A stretch of 14,364 nucleotides of DNA from J061 sp003695725 [NCBI: Candidatus Schekmanbacteria bacterium] (GCA_003695725.1 RFHX01000068.1:1-14364), one strand, 5' to 3'. Numbered from the stretch's first letter, positions 1-8,235 are shown. Program-made: numbers and translations. Notes: generated by a model from the sequence alone, not told the origin.

Positions 1-11
1 CCTTCTCCCAT
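1..11 (-). CDS. start of a leftward gene, cut by the window edge
   Basis: Only the first three or four codons (ATG GGA GAA GG) lie in the window, so no product can be named. The start is inferred from an ATG at 11-9 (minus strand), preceded 11 bases upstream by GGAG at 26-23 inside an A-rich stretch. A good minus-strand promoter lies further upstream (89-62). The gene is divergent from the TetR-family regulator, and genes in that position are often the regulator's targets. If that holds here, it would be an efflux, lipid or detoxification gene, but this is inference only. Confidence 0.45.
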
Positions 12-61
12 AAATTTGTAATCTCCTTTTTTCTCATAAGATTTATGTAAATAATGTTTCC

Positions 62-89
62 ACTATACAAATCTTTGTAATATTTTCAA
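62..89 (-). promoter_or_regulatory. candidate promoter of the leftward gene
   Basis: On the minus strand, TTGAAA (89-84) and TATAGT (67-62) are separated by 16 bases; each matches the sigma-70 consensus at five of six positions. The predicted transcript would start near 55, giving a leader of about 45 bases that contains the GGAG ribosome-binding site at 26-23. The -35 box lies inside the palindrome at 80-99. Confidence 0.42.
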
Positions 90-99
90 TTGAAATTAT
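80..99. promoter_or_regulatory. palindromic candidate operator for the TetR-family regulator
   Basis: ATATTTTCAATTGAAATTAT reads the same on both strands except for one mismatched pair (83/96). The inner 12 bases, TTTCAATTGAAA, are a perfect palindrome. It covers the -35 hexamers of two back-to-back candidate promoters, so a bound dimer could silence both directions. TetR-family repressors typically bind palindromes of this size next to their own genes. The region is very AT-rich, which raises the chance of accidental symmetry; no binding is shown by the sequence. Confidence 0.42.
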
Positions 100-119
100 A
101 CCCCTTAATATATGATAAT
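90..119 (+). promoter_or_regulatory. candidate promoter of the tetR-family gene
   Basis: TTGAAA (90-95) and GATAAT (114-119) are separated by 18 bases, each with five of six consensus bases. The -35 box is the right half of the palindrome at 80-99. Transcription would begin near 126, leaving a leader of about 105 bases. A second, weaker start could come from TTGACT at 169-174, which has only poor -10 sequences downstream (TATGTT at 194-199). Confidence 0.35.
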
Positions 120-231
120 AAGATACAAACAGAATATTTTATATCTCATTGATATATTAACTAATTTCTTGACTTTTAAATCTGAATAATGGATATGTTT
201 TGTTCAACTTTTAAAAAATCGGATAATTCAA

Positions 232-819
232 TTGAAGCCAAAAAAGGAAAAGATAATCGATAGTGCCTTGAAATTGTTTGCTGAAAAAGGTTTCCATGAA
301 ACCCGAACAGCTGACCTTGCCCGTGATGCAAATGTTGGGGAAGGAACAATTTATCATTATTTTAGGAGCAAGGAAGAGCTCTTTCTTCGCGCCTTTGAGC
401 AAAAGATGAAAGGCTTTGTCGGTAAATTTTTAAAATCAATTGGAAAATGTAAAACTCCTAATGAAAAAATCAAAAAGATAATCGAGTTTCACTTTCGGGA
501 AATCGAAGCAAATAAAACACTCTTCAAAATCGTATTTCAAGAGCTTCCTGAAAAGGTGGATGCCCTAATGAGGCCTGAATACGGTCAGACAGGAATAATC
601 TATGAAACGACAAAGAAGATAATAAAGGAAGGAAAAGAATCCGGTATTTTTGACTCCAGTATCGATGAAGACCTTGTTGTGCGGGCAATGTTTGGTATGA
701 TAAGAGAAATCTGCAGAAGCCGTTTATTGGGGCATAATGTGATGCCTTTAAAAAAGGTTACCAATTTTGCAGAAGAAATGTCAATGCGGCTGATTATGAA
801 AAATAACAATCTTCATTAA
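232..819 (+). CDS. TetR/AcrR-family transcriptional regulator
   Basis: A 195-residue one-component DNA-binding regulator. Residues about 5-55 are the canonical TetR N-terminal helix-turn-helix domain: IIDSALKLFAEKGF, then TRTADLARDANVGEGTIYHYF, then KEELF. The remainder is an alpha-helical ligand-binding/dimerisation domain whose ligand cannot be read from sequence. It starts at TTG with only a weak GGA eight bases upstream; the protein begins at the usual point before the first helix and no in-frame ATG precedes it. It is divergent from an off-window gene at the left edge, and a palindrome in between suggests autoregulation and control of that neighbour. The 3' end overlaps the convergent oxidoreductase by 4 bases (shared TTAA). 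The family is certain; the target and effector are unknown. Confidence 0.93.
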   Translation: MKPKKEKIIDSALKLFAEKGFHETRTADLARDANVGEGTIYHYFRSKEELFLRAFEQKMKGFVGKFLKSIGKCKTPNEKIKKIIEFHFREIEANKTLFKIVFQELPEKVDALMRPEYGQTGIIYETTKKIIKEGKESGIFDSSIDEDLVVRAMFGMIREICRSRLLGHNVMPLKKVTNFAEEMSMRLIMKNNNLH

Positions 820-2105
820 CTATTGATTTTCTCAACGAAAGACTTCAATTTTTTCGCAATTTCCGGCTTTTCTTTTTCAATTTGGGGAAGTTTTTCCAAG
901 AATATATTTAGGATAACTCGCCCAACAGTAAAATGGTTGACATAACCGCTGTATAAAGTGTCCTGTGTAAGAGAAAAAAGATAATCGATCTCATCATCAG
1001 AAAACGCACTGAAACCAAACCCTTTAATAATGGGGCTTAAAAGAGATTCGTCGTTAAATTCAAAATGAGTATTCCAAAACTGATAATATTCATCAAATCC
1101 CTTCTCTCCTTCCAATTCCTTCTGAGCCGCTTTTGCCGCATTGAAACCGCACATTAAAGCTCCCTGATTATCGACCTCCATAAAAGCAGCGCTATCTCCT
1201 ACAAAGATAGTTCTTTTCAAAAAAGGTTTTCTAATTGGAGAACGCATAATATGTGTGGTACCATGCACATCAATTATCTCCGCATCTTCAAACCATTCAC
1301 TGAAATGGCTATTCTCTATAAAATTATCGAGAAGTGCCTTTGCGCTATAGTTTTTCTCACCAATCAACGGCAATCCCTGACTAATCTCATAAAGTATTTT
1401 GCCATCTTCTCCTATCGGCTTTGGAAGCATATATATAGCCCCTGTAGGCGATGCAGAACGGCCCATAAATGTTATCCACGAATTGGGGTAGGGGATCTTC
1501 GTTTTGTCCAAAACATAAGATACCACCTTTGAGGTAAAGAAATGTTTCCTATTTCTATTCAATCCCAAAATATCAACAATGTGTGAATTTACACCATCAC
1601 ACACAAGACAAAGCTTAGCCCTCAATTTGAATCTTCTGCCCTTTTCGACAACACTGACAATAACACCATCATCTTCCTCTTCGAGATTGCCTGCTACAGT
1701 TGAAGTCAGAATTTCAACTAATGATTCATCGATTTCATCAAGAAGATTTCTTAAAAGCTGGGCTTTATTTATAACTTTGGCAACAGGGAAAGCCTTCCTG
1801 CCAAGACGCAGAGTATTGCCAGAGGGAGATATCCTTATACTTTGCCATAAATCAGTATAAGCGCCCGTATATTTCACTGAAAAATCATTCTTCAAAAAGC
1901 ATATTCTATCATTTTCAAAAGCCAGATACTCCCCGTGCATCCCCGGTTCAGTCAGAATCATTGAGCAACAGGAGCGTTTGTAAGTGTCAATTTTCGATTT
2001 CTTTTCGATCAGATAAGAGGTAAGTCCAAGTTTAGATGAAGTCGCAGCTGCCATCAAACCTGAGGGACCTGCGCCAATGATTATCAAATCCTTATGGTAT
2101 TCCAT
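816..2105 (-). CDS. FAD-dependent oxidoreductase, geranylgeranyl reductase-like
   Basis: A flavoprotein of about 429 residues in the group that includes geranylgeranyl reductases and related FAD monooxygenase-fold enzymes. Numbered from the ATG at 2105, the N-terminal Rossmann dinucleotide motif GAGPSG is at residues 11-16, followed by the acidic end of the second strand (LIEKK). A DG motif (VCDGVNS) lies mid-protein. The second FAD motif (FVGDSAAF...GALMCGFNAAKAA) lies near residue 300. A Cys-Cys pair (KRSCCSM) sits where reductases of this group often carry conserved cysteines. A TTG two codons upstream (2111) is also open, but GGTGA at 2117-2113 is seven bases from the ATG and only one from the TTG, so the ATG is preferred. 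The substrate is unknown; lipid or isoprenoid double-bond reduction is possible. It converges on the TetR-family gene with a 4-base overlap. Confidence 0.85.
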   Translation of the reverse strand: MEYHKDLIIIGAGPSGLMAAATSSKLGLTSYLIEKKSKIDTYKRSCCSMILTEPGMHGEYLAFENDRICFLKNDFSVKYTGAYTDLWQSIRISPSGNTLRLGRKAFPVAKVINKAQLLRNLLDEIDESLVEILTSTVAGNLEEEDDGVIVSVVEKGRRFKLRAKLCLVCDGVNSHIVDILGLNRNRKHFFTSKVVSYVLDKTKIPYPNSWITFMGRSASPTGAIYMLPKPIGEDGKILYEISQGLPLIGEKNYSAKALLDNFIENSHFSEWFEDAEIIDVHGTTHIMRSPIRKPFLKRTIFVGDSAAFMEVDNQGALMCGFNAAKAAQKELEGEKGFDEYYQFWNTHFEFNDESLLSPIIKGFGFSAFSDDEIDYLFSLTQDTLYSGYVNHFTVGRVILNIFLEKLPQIEKEKPEIAKKLKSFVEKINS

Positions 2106-2112
2106 TTTCAAT

Positions 2113-2117
2113 TCACC
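2113..2117 (-). promoter_or_regulatory. ribosome-binding site that decides the oxidoreductase start
   Basis: GGTGA on the minus strand lies seven bases before the ATG at 2105 but only one base before the in-frame TTG at 2111. This supports the ATG as the start. Confidence 0.5.
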
Positions 2118-2255
2118 GATATTAAATTTTTTTAACTTTTTAATAGATAGTCAATCAACAAATCAAGTCAAGACAAAGAATATTTTTTTATAAAATTTCT
2201 CTAAAAATCAGGAATTTTTCCGAGAATAAATAATCTGTAAAAACATATTTGGAAT

Positions 2256-5200
2256 ATGAATTCAAAAAATCATAAAAAGGATAAAAGAAGAACTAATCAA
2301 TTTTTTAAAGTAAGTATTTGTATAACAATAATTTTCTTTATTCTATCCTCATTGGAAGGATATAAAGAATACAACCTTTCAAAAAGAAATCTCATCATAG
2401 AACTTCAGAATCATTTCCTTGCTTTTTTCATAAATCCTGCTCTCAACGAAATACAATCTATAAATAAGGATTCAAAAGCTAAAGAAAAACTTTATTTTCA
2501 ACTTTCCAACTTCAATAGATGTGACCTCTGTCATTCAAAATTTTTAAATCAAAAATACAATGGGCTCTATGATAAATTAAAGGAATCAATAACAATTACT
2601 GTCCACTCACGGGAAAACGAATCTCTGCGCTTTTTATACAGCTATCCATTCTATTCAGAAGAAAAAGAAAGCAGAAAGGCAGATATACATAAAAGCAAGG
2701 GTATCAAAAATTTTTCAAATCCTGTCGTAACAAAATATGCCAAAATTAGTTTTGATGTATCGCTTCCAGTAAATTTCAATGGGAAGGAAAAGCTCATTCC
2801 CTATGTATTTTCCTTCGAATTTCCACAAAAAATCATCTCTGACTCAATTAAAAATGAAATCTTGAAAAAGGTAATTCTCAAAAATCTATATCTGTTGATA
2901 TTAATCTTTTGCCTATGCGGAATATTTTATATTAGAGAAAAAAGGTCTCTGAAAAATATTTGTGAAAAAATCGATAATATCCGCAACAACAGCTACAGCA
3001 AACATAAAGAATATAAAATCCTCAATGACCACAAGGTAATAGAAGAAAGAATCGACAAACTCTATGAGGAATTTTCACAAAGAGAGGACAGAATAACAAA
3101 ACAAAAGAAGGGACTTGAATATTTAAATCTTTTTCTCAATTCGCTAAGCCAAAGTTCCAATATAAAAGAGCAAATAGATAATTTTGCAAAATATATTTCA
3201 CGCCTTGTGCATTTCAAAAGGGGGTGCCTGTTAATATTTGACGATTCACTAACTGAAGCCGTCAAATTTTATTCTTTTGACAATAAAGGCAATACTTTCA
3301 GATTTCCAAATAATTCAAAGATACGAATAGAACAAACATATTTCTGCGACTTTATGAATCAAAATACTTCAATAGTAAGAGAAGTATTGGCTGATTCTTC
3401 CAAAACATATGCAGAAGACATTTTTTTGGTATCTGAAAAGAAATGCACTCTTCTATATTCTCCACTTAAAAGCGAAAAGAAGTTAATTGGGTTTATAACG
3501 CTTTTATCAGAGGAAAAAGAATCATTCAGGGAAAAAAATATAAAATATATCGAATTTCTATGTCAAAATTTATCTATAAGCCTTTTAAACACACACCTAT
3601 TGGAGTCTCTTAAGCAAAGCGAAACAGAGCTTTCGTCCATATTCAAAATTACAAGAATACTTGCTTCAAGCCTTGATTTGAGCGAAAGTTTCAAAGAATT
3701 AGAAAGAGAAATCAAAGGAGTAATTGATTTTGATATTTTTTCAATCACATTGCCTCATGAAAAAGAAAGGAAGAAAATAAAAGTATTAGGCGCAACCAAA
3801 AAACTTCCTTTCTATAAAGTAGATTCTAATTCCTTTGATAGGGAAAATACATCGATAGACATAGTCTTAGATACAGGACATCCTTATATTAGAAAAGATA
3901 CTTCCAAAGAACATTGTTTTGCAGAAGATGTTCCATGTTTAAACAATGGTATCTTCTCCTATCTCATTTTTCCTGTTTGGAGCAAAGGTAAAAAAGTTGG
4001 GACAATGAATTTTTATCATAAAAAGAAAAACTCATATTCAGAACAGGATTTCAAACTTCTCAAACCAATTTCAGAACAAATAGGAGTGGCAATTGAAAAC
4101 TCCGAGCTATTCAACACAATAAAGAAATCACAAGAGGAATGGGTTGCCACATTCGATTCAGTGAAGGACCACATCTGCATTATTGGACAAAATAATATTA
4201 TCATCAAAGCAAACAAAAGTTTGGCTAATTTTCTGAATAAACATCCTCGAGAGCTTGTGGGAAAAAAATGTTACGATGTATTGTATCGCTCGAAAACATG
4301 TAGAGAACATTGCCCCCACAAAGAAATGATGAGAAGCGGAAAGACTGAGACAAGTGAAATGAAAGATGAAAGCGATAACAGAAATTTTCTGATTTCAGTG
4401 TCTCCTATATTTGATGAAGACGGCTCTATCAAAGGCGCCTTACATATTGCGCGCGATATAACCGAAGAAAAGAATCTGAAAGAACAATTGATACAAGCGG
4501 AAAAAATGGCGTCTATTGGTCAGCTTGTATCAGGTGTTGCACACGAATTAAATAATCCTCTGGCTGGAATCAATGCTTATTCTCAGCTCCTTTTGGAAGA
4601 GAAAATAGATGAATCTTTAAAATACAAGGTTGAAAGAATAAAGATTCAGTCAGAAAGGGCCGCAAAAATTGTCAGCAACCTCCTTGCCTTTGCAAGAAAA
4701 AAGAAACTTGAAAAAATAAAAACAGACATCAATGAAGTTATTTACAAGAGCATTGAACTTCAACAATATGAATTAGAAGCCAAGAAAGTAAATGTTGTAA
4801 TCAACCTCGATGAAAATCTTCCCAAAGTTGAAGTGGACCCTCTGCAAATTCAACAAGTAATATTGAATCTTTTAGTCAATGCTGAACACTCAGTAATCGA
4901 TGCAGGAAGAGAGAGAGGGATAATAAATGTTTCCTCATCTCTCATAAGAAAAAAAGAGAAAAATTTCATTCAAATATGCATTTCAGACAATGGGACAGGA
5001 ATCAAAGAAAACATTTTGCACAAAATCTTCGATCCTTTCTTCACAACAAAAGAGGTAGGCAAGGGAACAGGATTGGGATTGTCAATAAGCTATGGAATTA
5101 TAAAGGAGCATAATGGAAACATTTATGCGCAGAATAATGAGACTGGAGGAGCAAAATTTATAATAGAACTTCCGTCTTCCTCATCAGACACTCAATATAA

Positions 5201-5609
5201 CGACAACATAATCGAATTTAAGTCACCCGTTAAGAGAGAAAAACCCAAAAGTGTTCTAATCGTTGATGATGAAGATGACCTTAGAGAATGTGTAAAGGAA
5301 TATTTTAACAGAAAAAAATATCTTGTTTATGAAGCAAAAAACGGCATAGAGGCAGTTCAGACTATCAAAAAAGTCAAAAACTTCGATTATATAATCAGCG
5401 ATATTCGTATGCCCGGTATTGGAGGAGAGGAATTATACAATCGAATATCCTCTGAATTCCCCAACCTTGCAAAGAAAATCCTCTTCATTACAGGCGACAC
5501 TATAAATCATAAAACTATCAATTTTTTAAAAAATTCTTCCTGCCCCTATATATTAAAACCTTTCACCTTCGTAGAATTGGAAGACAATCTTCACAAGCTT
5601 TCAGCTTGA
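2256..5609 (+). CDS. membrane-bound hybrid sensor histidine kinase with CXXCH in its sensor domain
   Basis: A 1117-residue hybrid kinase. Domains in order: transmembrane helix (about 16-33); an extracytoplasmic domain (about 35-206) containing CDLCH at residues 89-93, a c-type haem attachment signature; a second transmembrane helix (207-226); a charged helical linker; GAF (about 290-448); GAF (about 458-630); PAS (about 635-745) with Cys672, Cys682 and Cys686; HisKA with phospho-acceptor His763 in AHELNNP; HATPase with the N box (NLLVNAE), DNGTGI from Asp911 and GLGLSI; and a C-terminal receiver with phospho-acceptor Asp1049 (SDIRMPG) and the usual Lys (LKPF). All catalytic residues are present, so an active kinase is expected, autophosphorylating and passing phosphate to its own receiver. 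No output domain or partner regulator is adjacent. The ATG has only a poorly spaced GGA upstream. Architecture is certain; the signal is unknown, and redox or gas sensing through haem is inference. Confidence 0.93.
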   Translation: MNSKNHKKDKRRTNQFFKVSICITIIFFILSSLEGYKEYNLSKRNLIIELQNHFLAFFINPALNEIQSINKDSKAKEKLYFQLSNFNRCDLCHSKFLNQKYNGLYDKLKESITITVHSRENESLRFLYSYPFYSEEKESRKADIHKSKGIKNFSNPVVTKYAKISFDVSLPVNFNGKEKLIPYVFSFEFPQKIISDSIKNEILKKVILKNLYLLILIFCLCGIFYIREKRSLKNICEKIDNIRNNSYSKHKEYKILNDHKVIEERIDKLYEEFSQREDRITKQKKGLEYLNLFLNSLSQSSNIKEQIDNFAKYISRLVHFKRGCLLIFDDSLTEAVKFYSFDNKGNTFRFPNNSKIRIEQTYFCDFMNQNTSIVREVLADSSKTYAEDIFLVSEKKCTLLYSPLKSEKKLIGFITLLSEEKESFREKNIKYIEFLCQNLSISLLNTHLLESLKQSETELSSIFKITRILASSLDLSESFKELEREIKGVIDFDIFSITLPHEKERKKIKVLGATKKLPFYKVDSNSFDRENTSIDIVLDTGHPYIRKDTSKEHCFAEDVPCLNNGIFSYLIFPVWSKGKKVGTMNFYHKKKNSYSEQDFKLLKPISEQIGVAIENSELFNTIKKSQEEWVATFDSVKDHICIIGQNNIIIKANKSLANFLNKHPRELVGKKCYDVLYRSKTCREHCPHKEMMRSGKTETSEMKDESDNRNFLISVSPIFDEDGSIKGALHIARDITEEKNLKEQLIQAEKMASIGQLVSGVAHELNNPLAGINAYSQLLLEEKIDESLKYKVERIKIQSERAAKIVSNLLAFARKKKLEKIKTDINEVIYKSIELQQYELEAKKVNVVINLDENLPKVEVDPLQIQQVILNLLVNAEHSVIDAGRERGIINVSSSLIRKKEKNFIQICISDNGTGIKENILHKIFDPFFTTKEVGKGTGLGLSISYGIIKEHNGNIYAQNNETGGAKFIIELPSSSSDTQYNDNIIEFKSPVKREKPKSVLIVDDEDDLRECVKEYFNRKKYLVYEAKNGIEAVQTIKKVKNFDYIISDIRMPGIGGEELYNRISSEFPNLAKKILFITGDTINHKTINFLKNSSCPYILKPFTFVELEDNLHKLSA
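5594..5608. terminator. weak hairpin at the end of the kinase gene
   Basis: CAAGCT TTC AGCTTG forms a 6-bp stem with a 3-base loop just before the kinase stop codon, in the tail-to-tail junction with priA. No T-tract follows directly on either strand, so it is at best a weak terminator or an RNA 3'-end stabiliser. Confidence 0.2.
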
Positions 5610-5626
5610 TTCACACATTTGCTCTT

Positions 5627-8059
5627 TTAGAGTAAATTCACAGGGTCTACATCTATACTAATCATTACGCCTTTTTTTCTTGAAAATTCATTCTTCAAAA
5701 TTTCATCCAGCGCCTTTTTTACAGCTTGGGGCTCATCGGTATATTTGATCAAAATTTGCCTCCTATATTTACCCCTTATTTTCCACCTCAATGGCTCTGC
5801 AGGGCCAAGAATTTGAACTGTTTTGGAAGAAATCTTTTCTTTCAAAACCGACTTGAAGGAAAGAGCAGTTTTTTTTACTTCTACCTGCCTTATGCCTGAA
5901 AAAGTAATATTTATAAGCTTTGAAAAGGGGGGATATTTGAATTTTTCCCTAAACAATATCTCCTTTTCATAAAAGGATTCATAATCATGATTTTTCAAAG
6001 CTTCAAGGACATAATTATCCGGTTGATAGGTTTGAATCAAACTTATACCCGGAAGATTGCTTCTTCCACATCTTCCTGAAACCTGAAGAAGAATCTGAAA
6101 AGCCCTTTCTGCAGCTCTAAAATCTGGAAAATTTAATTCTTGGTCGGCAGCTATCACGCCTACCAGCGTAACATTTGGATAATCATGGCCAAGTGAAAGC
6201 ATCTGCGTTCCTACAAGGACATCAATCTCCCCTTTTTTAAATGTCTCTAATATTGCTGATAGTGATTTTTTCCCTGTCAACGCATCTTTATCAAAACGCT
6301 GAACCCTCTTTCCCTTCAATATTTCTTTGATTTCAGCTTCAAGCGATTCTGTGCCAATCCCTATGCCTTTTAATTTTTCTTTCTTACAAAGTGGACAAAG
6401 AGGCGGTTTTTTTGAAAGAGCACCACAATAATGGCAATGCAGCAAATTATCTGAGCGGTGAAGAACGAGTGAAACGGAACAGTCTCTGCATGTCAATATA
6501 GCCCCACAGGAATAACATTGAACGATTCGGTTGTATCCTCTTCTATTCAAAAAAAGAATTGCCTGCTCACTTCTTCTGCAGGATTCCTGAATCGTCTCTC
6601 TAAGCTCCTTAGATATGACTTTATTCTTCTCCCGTTTCATATCAATCAGTTTGACAATAGGCAGAGGAATCCCTGTAGCTCTTTCAGGCAAAGAAAGTAT
6701 GCAGTATTCTCCTTTTTTTGCTTTATAATAAGATTCAATAGAAGGGCTTGCAGAGCCCAAAACAACAGGAATTGACTCGAATTCCGCTCTTTTGAGGGCT
6801 ATCTCTCTTGCATCATAGTTTGGAATCTCTTCCTGCTTATAAGAGTCATCGTGCTCTTCATCTATTACTACAACGCCAAGATTTCCAATAGGAGCAAAGA
6901 CCGCTGAACGAGTCCCAATGACAATTTGTGCCTTTCCATTATAAATTCTATACCACTCGTCATACCTTTCACCGTACGAAAGTGAACTATGAAGCACCGC
7001 AACTTTATCCCCGAAACGAGCTCTAAATCTTGATAGCATCTGGGGAGTAAGAGAAATCTCCGGGACAAGAAGCAGAGCATTTTTTCCCTTTGATAAAACA
7101 TATTGTATCAACTGAAGATAAATCTCTGTCTTCCCGCTGCCTGTTATTCCATGGAGCAGAAAAACAGTACTTTTTGCCTTATCAATAGCTTCAATAATTT
7201 TTTGAAAGGCAATAGCTTGATAGGAGGTTAATTTTAAGGAAGTTTCGTGCTCTGTGCTGATTTCATAATCCGGTTTTCTATAAATCCGTATCTTATCCGT
7301 CTTAATAAATCCGGCTTTTTCCAAGCTTTTCAAGGAATTGTGTGTAATTCCTGTGATTTTTGATGCAATTGAAAATTCTACTCTTTCCTCTTTTTTAATT
7401 AGTTCAATGAGCTTTAACTGATTGCTTCCCAATTTTGCCCTATTTTCAGCTTCATCAAAATTTTCTCCTCTGCAAATAATGGTAGCCAATTTTTCTGATA
7501 TTTTTGGCTTTCCGATTTTCTGGAAACTTTCGATAATTCCTTTTTCTCTGAGCTTTGATATGAGTGTATAAACATTTTTGAAGTTATACTTTTTTTTAAG
7601 ACTCTTCACAGTAACCGCTTTCTTATCCTCAATAATATTCAACAATTCTTTTTCTTTGTCAGAAAGCAAAGGAAAATATTCATCAACTTTTATCTCCTCC
7701 TTTTTTGCAATTTTAAGTGAAGATGCAAAGTTGCTTCCGGGGGGGTATGCACAACGATAAAAAAAAGCAATAGGAGACAAAAAATATTCAGATGCCCAAT
7801 GGCAGAGTCTTATCATATCATCAGAAATCAAAGGTTCTTCATCTATTACAAAGGATATTTCTTTGATTTGATAACCATTTGTATCTTTATTATCTAAAAT
7901 CTCTTCAACATAACCCGTTATCTCTCTTTTGCCAAAGGGGACAAGTACTCTGCTTCCTCTTTTAATCTTGCCCAGCGATTCCTCGGAAATTGCGTAGGTA
8001 TACAAATTTCTTGTATTAAACTCCACTGCTACGCGGATATATTTTAATGAATCATCCAT
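5627..8059 (-). CDS. priA: primosomal protein N' (replication restart helicase PriA)
   Basis: A superfamily 2 DNA helicase that recognises stalled forks and reloads the replisome. Numbered from the ATG at 8059 (810 residues): an N-terminal fork-binding domain (YIRVAVEF... to about 100), a winged-helix-like region, then Walker A GITGSGKT (304-311), Walker B DEEH (400-403), and a zinc-binding insertion with eight cysteines (515, 518, 524, 527, 542, 545, 555, 558). The C-terminal helicase lobe carries the PriA signature ADQELNFPDFRAAER and QVSGRCGR. It is longer than the 732-residue E. coli protein, the extra length lying between the N-terminal and helicase domains. A TTG at 8110 would add 17 residues, but no ribosome-binding site supports it and a candidate promoter (8117-8090) overlaps it. 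The family normally begins just before the RVAV strand, so ATG is preferred. It is convergent with the kinase gene and divergent from the transaldolase gene. Confidence 0.95.
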   Translation of the reverse strand: MDDSLKYIRVAVEFNTRNLYTYAISEESLGKIKRGSRVLVPFGKREITGYVEEILDNKDTNGYQIKEISFVIDEEPLISDDMIRLCHWASEYFLSPIAFFYRCAYPPGSNFASSLKIAKKEEIKVDEYFPLLSDKEKELLNIIEDKKAVTVKSLKKKYNFKNVYTLISKLREKGIIESFQKIGKPKISEKLATIICRGENFDEAENRAKLGSNQLKLIELIKKEERVEFSIASKITGITHNSLKSLEKAGFIKTDKIRIYRKPDYEISTEHETSLKLTSYQAIAFQKIIEAIDKAKSTVFLLHGITGSGKTEIYLQLIQYVLSKGKNALLLVPEISLTPQMLSRFRARFGDKVAVLHSSLSYGERYDEWYRIYNGKAQIVIGTRSAVFAPIGNLGVVVIDEEHDDSYKQEEIPNYDAREIALKRAEFESIPVVLGSASPSIESYYKAKKGEYCILSLPERATGIPLPIVKLIDMKREKNKVISKELRETIQESCRRSEQAILFLNRRGYNRIVQCYSCGAILTCRDCSVSLVLHRSDNLLHCHYCGALSKKPPLCPLCKKEKLKGIGIGTESLEAEIKEILKGKRVQRFDKDALTGKKSLSAILETFKKGEIDVLVGTQMLSLGHDYPNVTLVGVIAADQELNFPDFRAAERAFQILLQVSGRCGRSNLPGISLIQTYQPDNYVLEALKNHDYESFYEKEILFREKFKYPPFSKLINITFSGIRQVEVKKTALSFKSVLKEKISSKTVQILGPAEPLRWKIRGKYRRQILIKYTDEPQAVKKALDEILKNEFSRKKGVMISIDVDPVNLL

Positions 8060-8089
8060 TGGAAAATATAAGGTTGAAATACTAAAGTC

Positions 8090-8117
8090 ATTATGAATCT
8101 GAGACGCCAAAAGTCAA
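8090..8117 (-). promoter_or_regulatory. candidate priA promoter
   Basis: On the minus strand, TTGACT (8117-8112) and CATAAT (8095-8090) are 16 bases apart, each five of six against consensus. Transcription would begin near 8083, about 24 bases before the ATG at 8059 and downstream of the alternative TTG at 8110. Confidence 0.38.
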
Positions 8118-8181
8118 GAAATGTAATGAAATTGCCGATTTCGTAGAATTTAAATGTCCTTGACATAGAAGGGCTTTTATC

Positions 8182-8209
8182 TTAATTATTTTTTAGAATA
8201 ATGTATAAT
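8182..8209 (+). promoter_or_regulatory. candidate promoter of the transaldolase-fmdB-trpC cluster
   Basis: A perfect TATAAT lies at 8204-8209, with only a weak -35 (TTAATT, 8182-8187). The leader would be about 20 bases and include GGAG at 8224-8227, eight bases before the transaldolase ATG. A perfect TTGACA at 8160-8165 is too far from this -10 (38 bases) and would have to pair with a poor hexamer such as TAATTA (8183-8188). Confidence 0.4.
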
Positions 8210-8235
8210 AGCTTGAATTATTTGGAGATAAATTT

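Noticed and set aside
4269-4322. Cys672, Cys682, Cys686 and nearby His in the kinase PAS domain as a metal or FeS site
   Set aside because: Cysteine-bearing PAS domains of this form are common in delta-proteobacterial kinases, and the spacing does not match a specific known cluster site. It is noted in the gene entry only.
8160-8209. TTGACA at 8160 paired with TATAAT at 8204
   Set aside because: The spacer would be 38 bases, so they cannot be one sigma-70 promoter.
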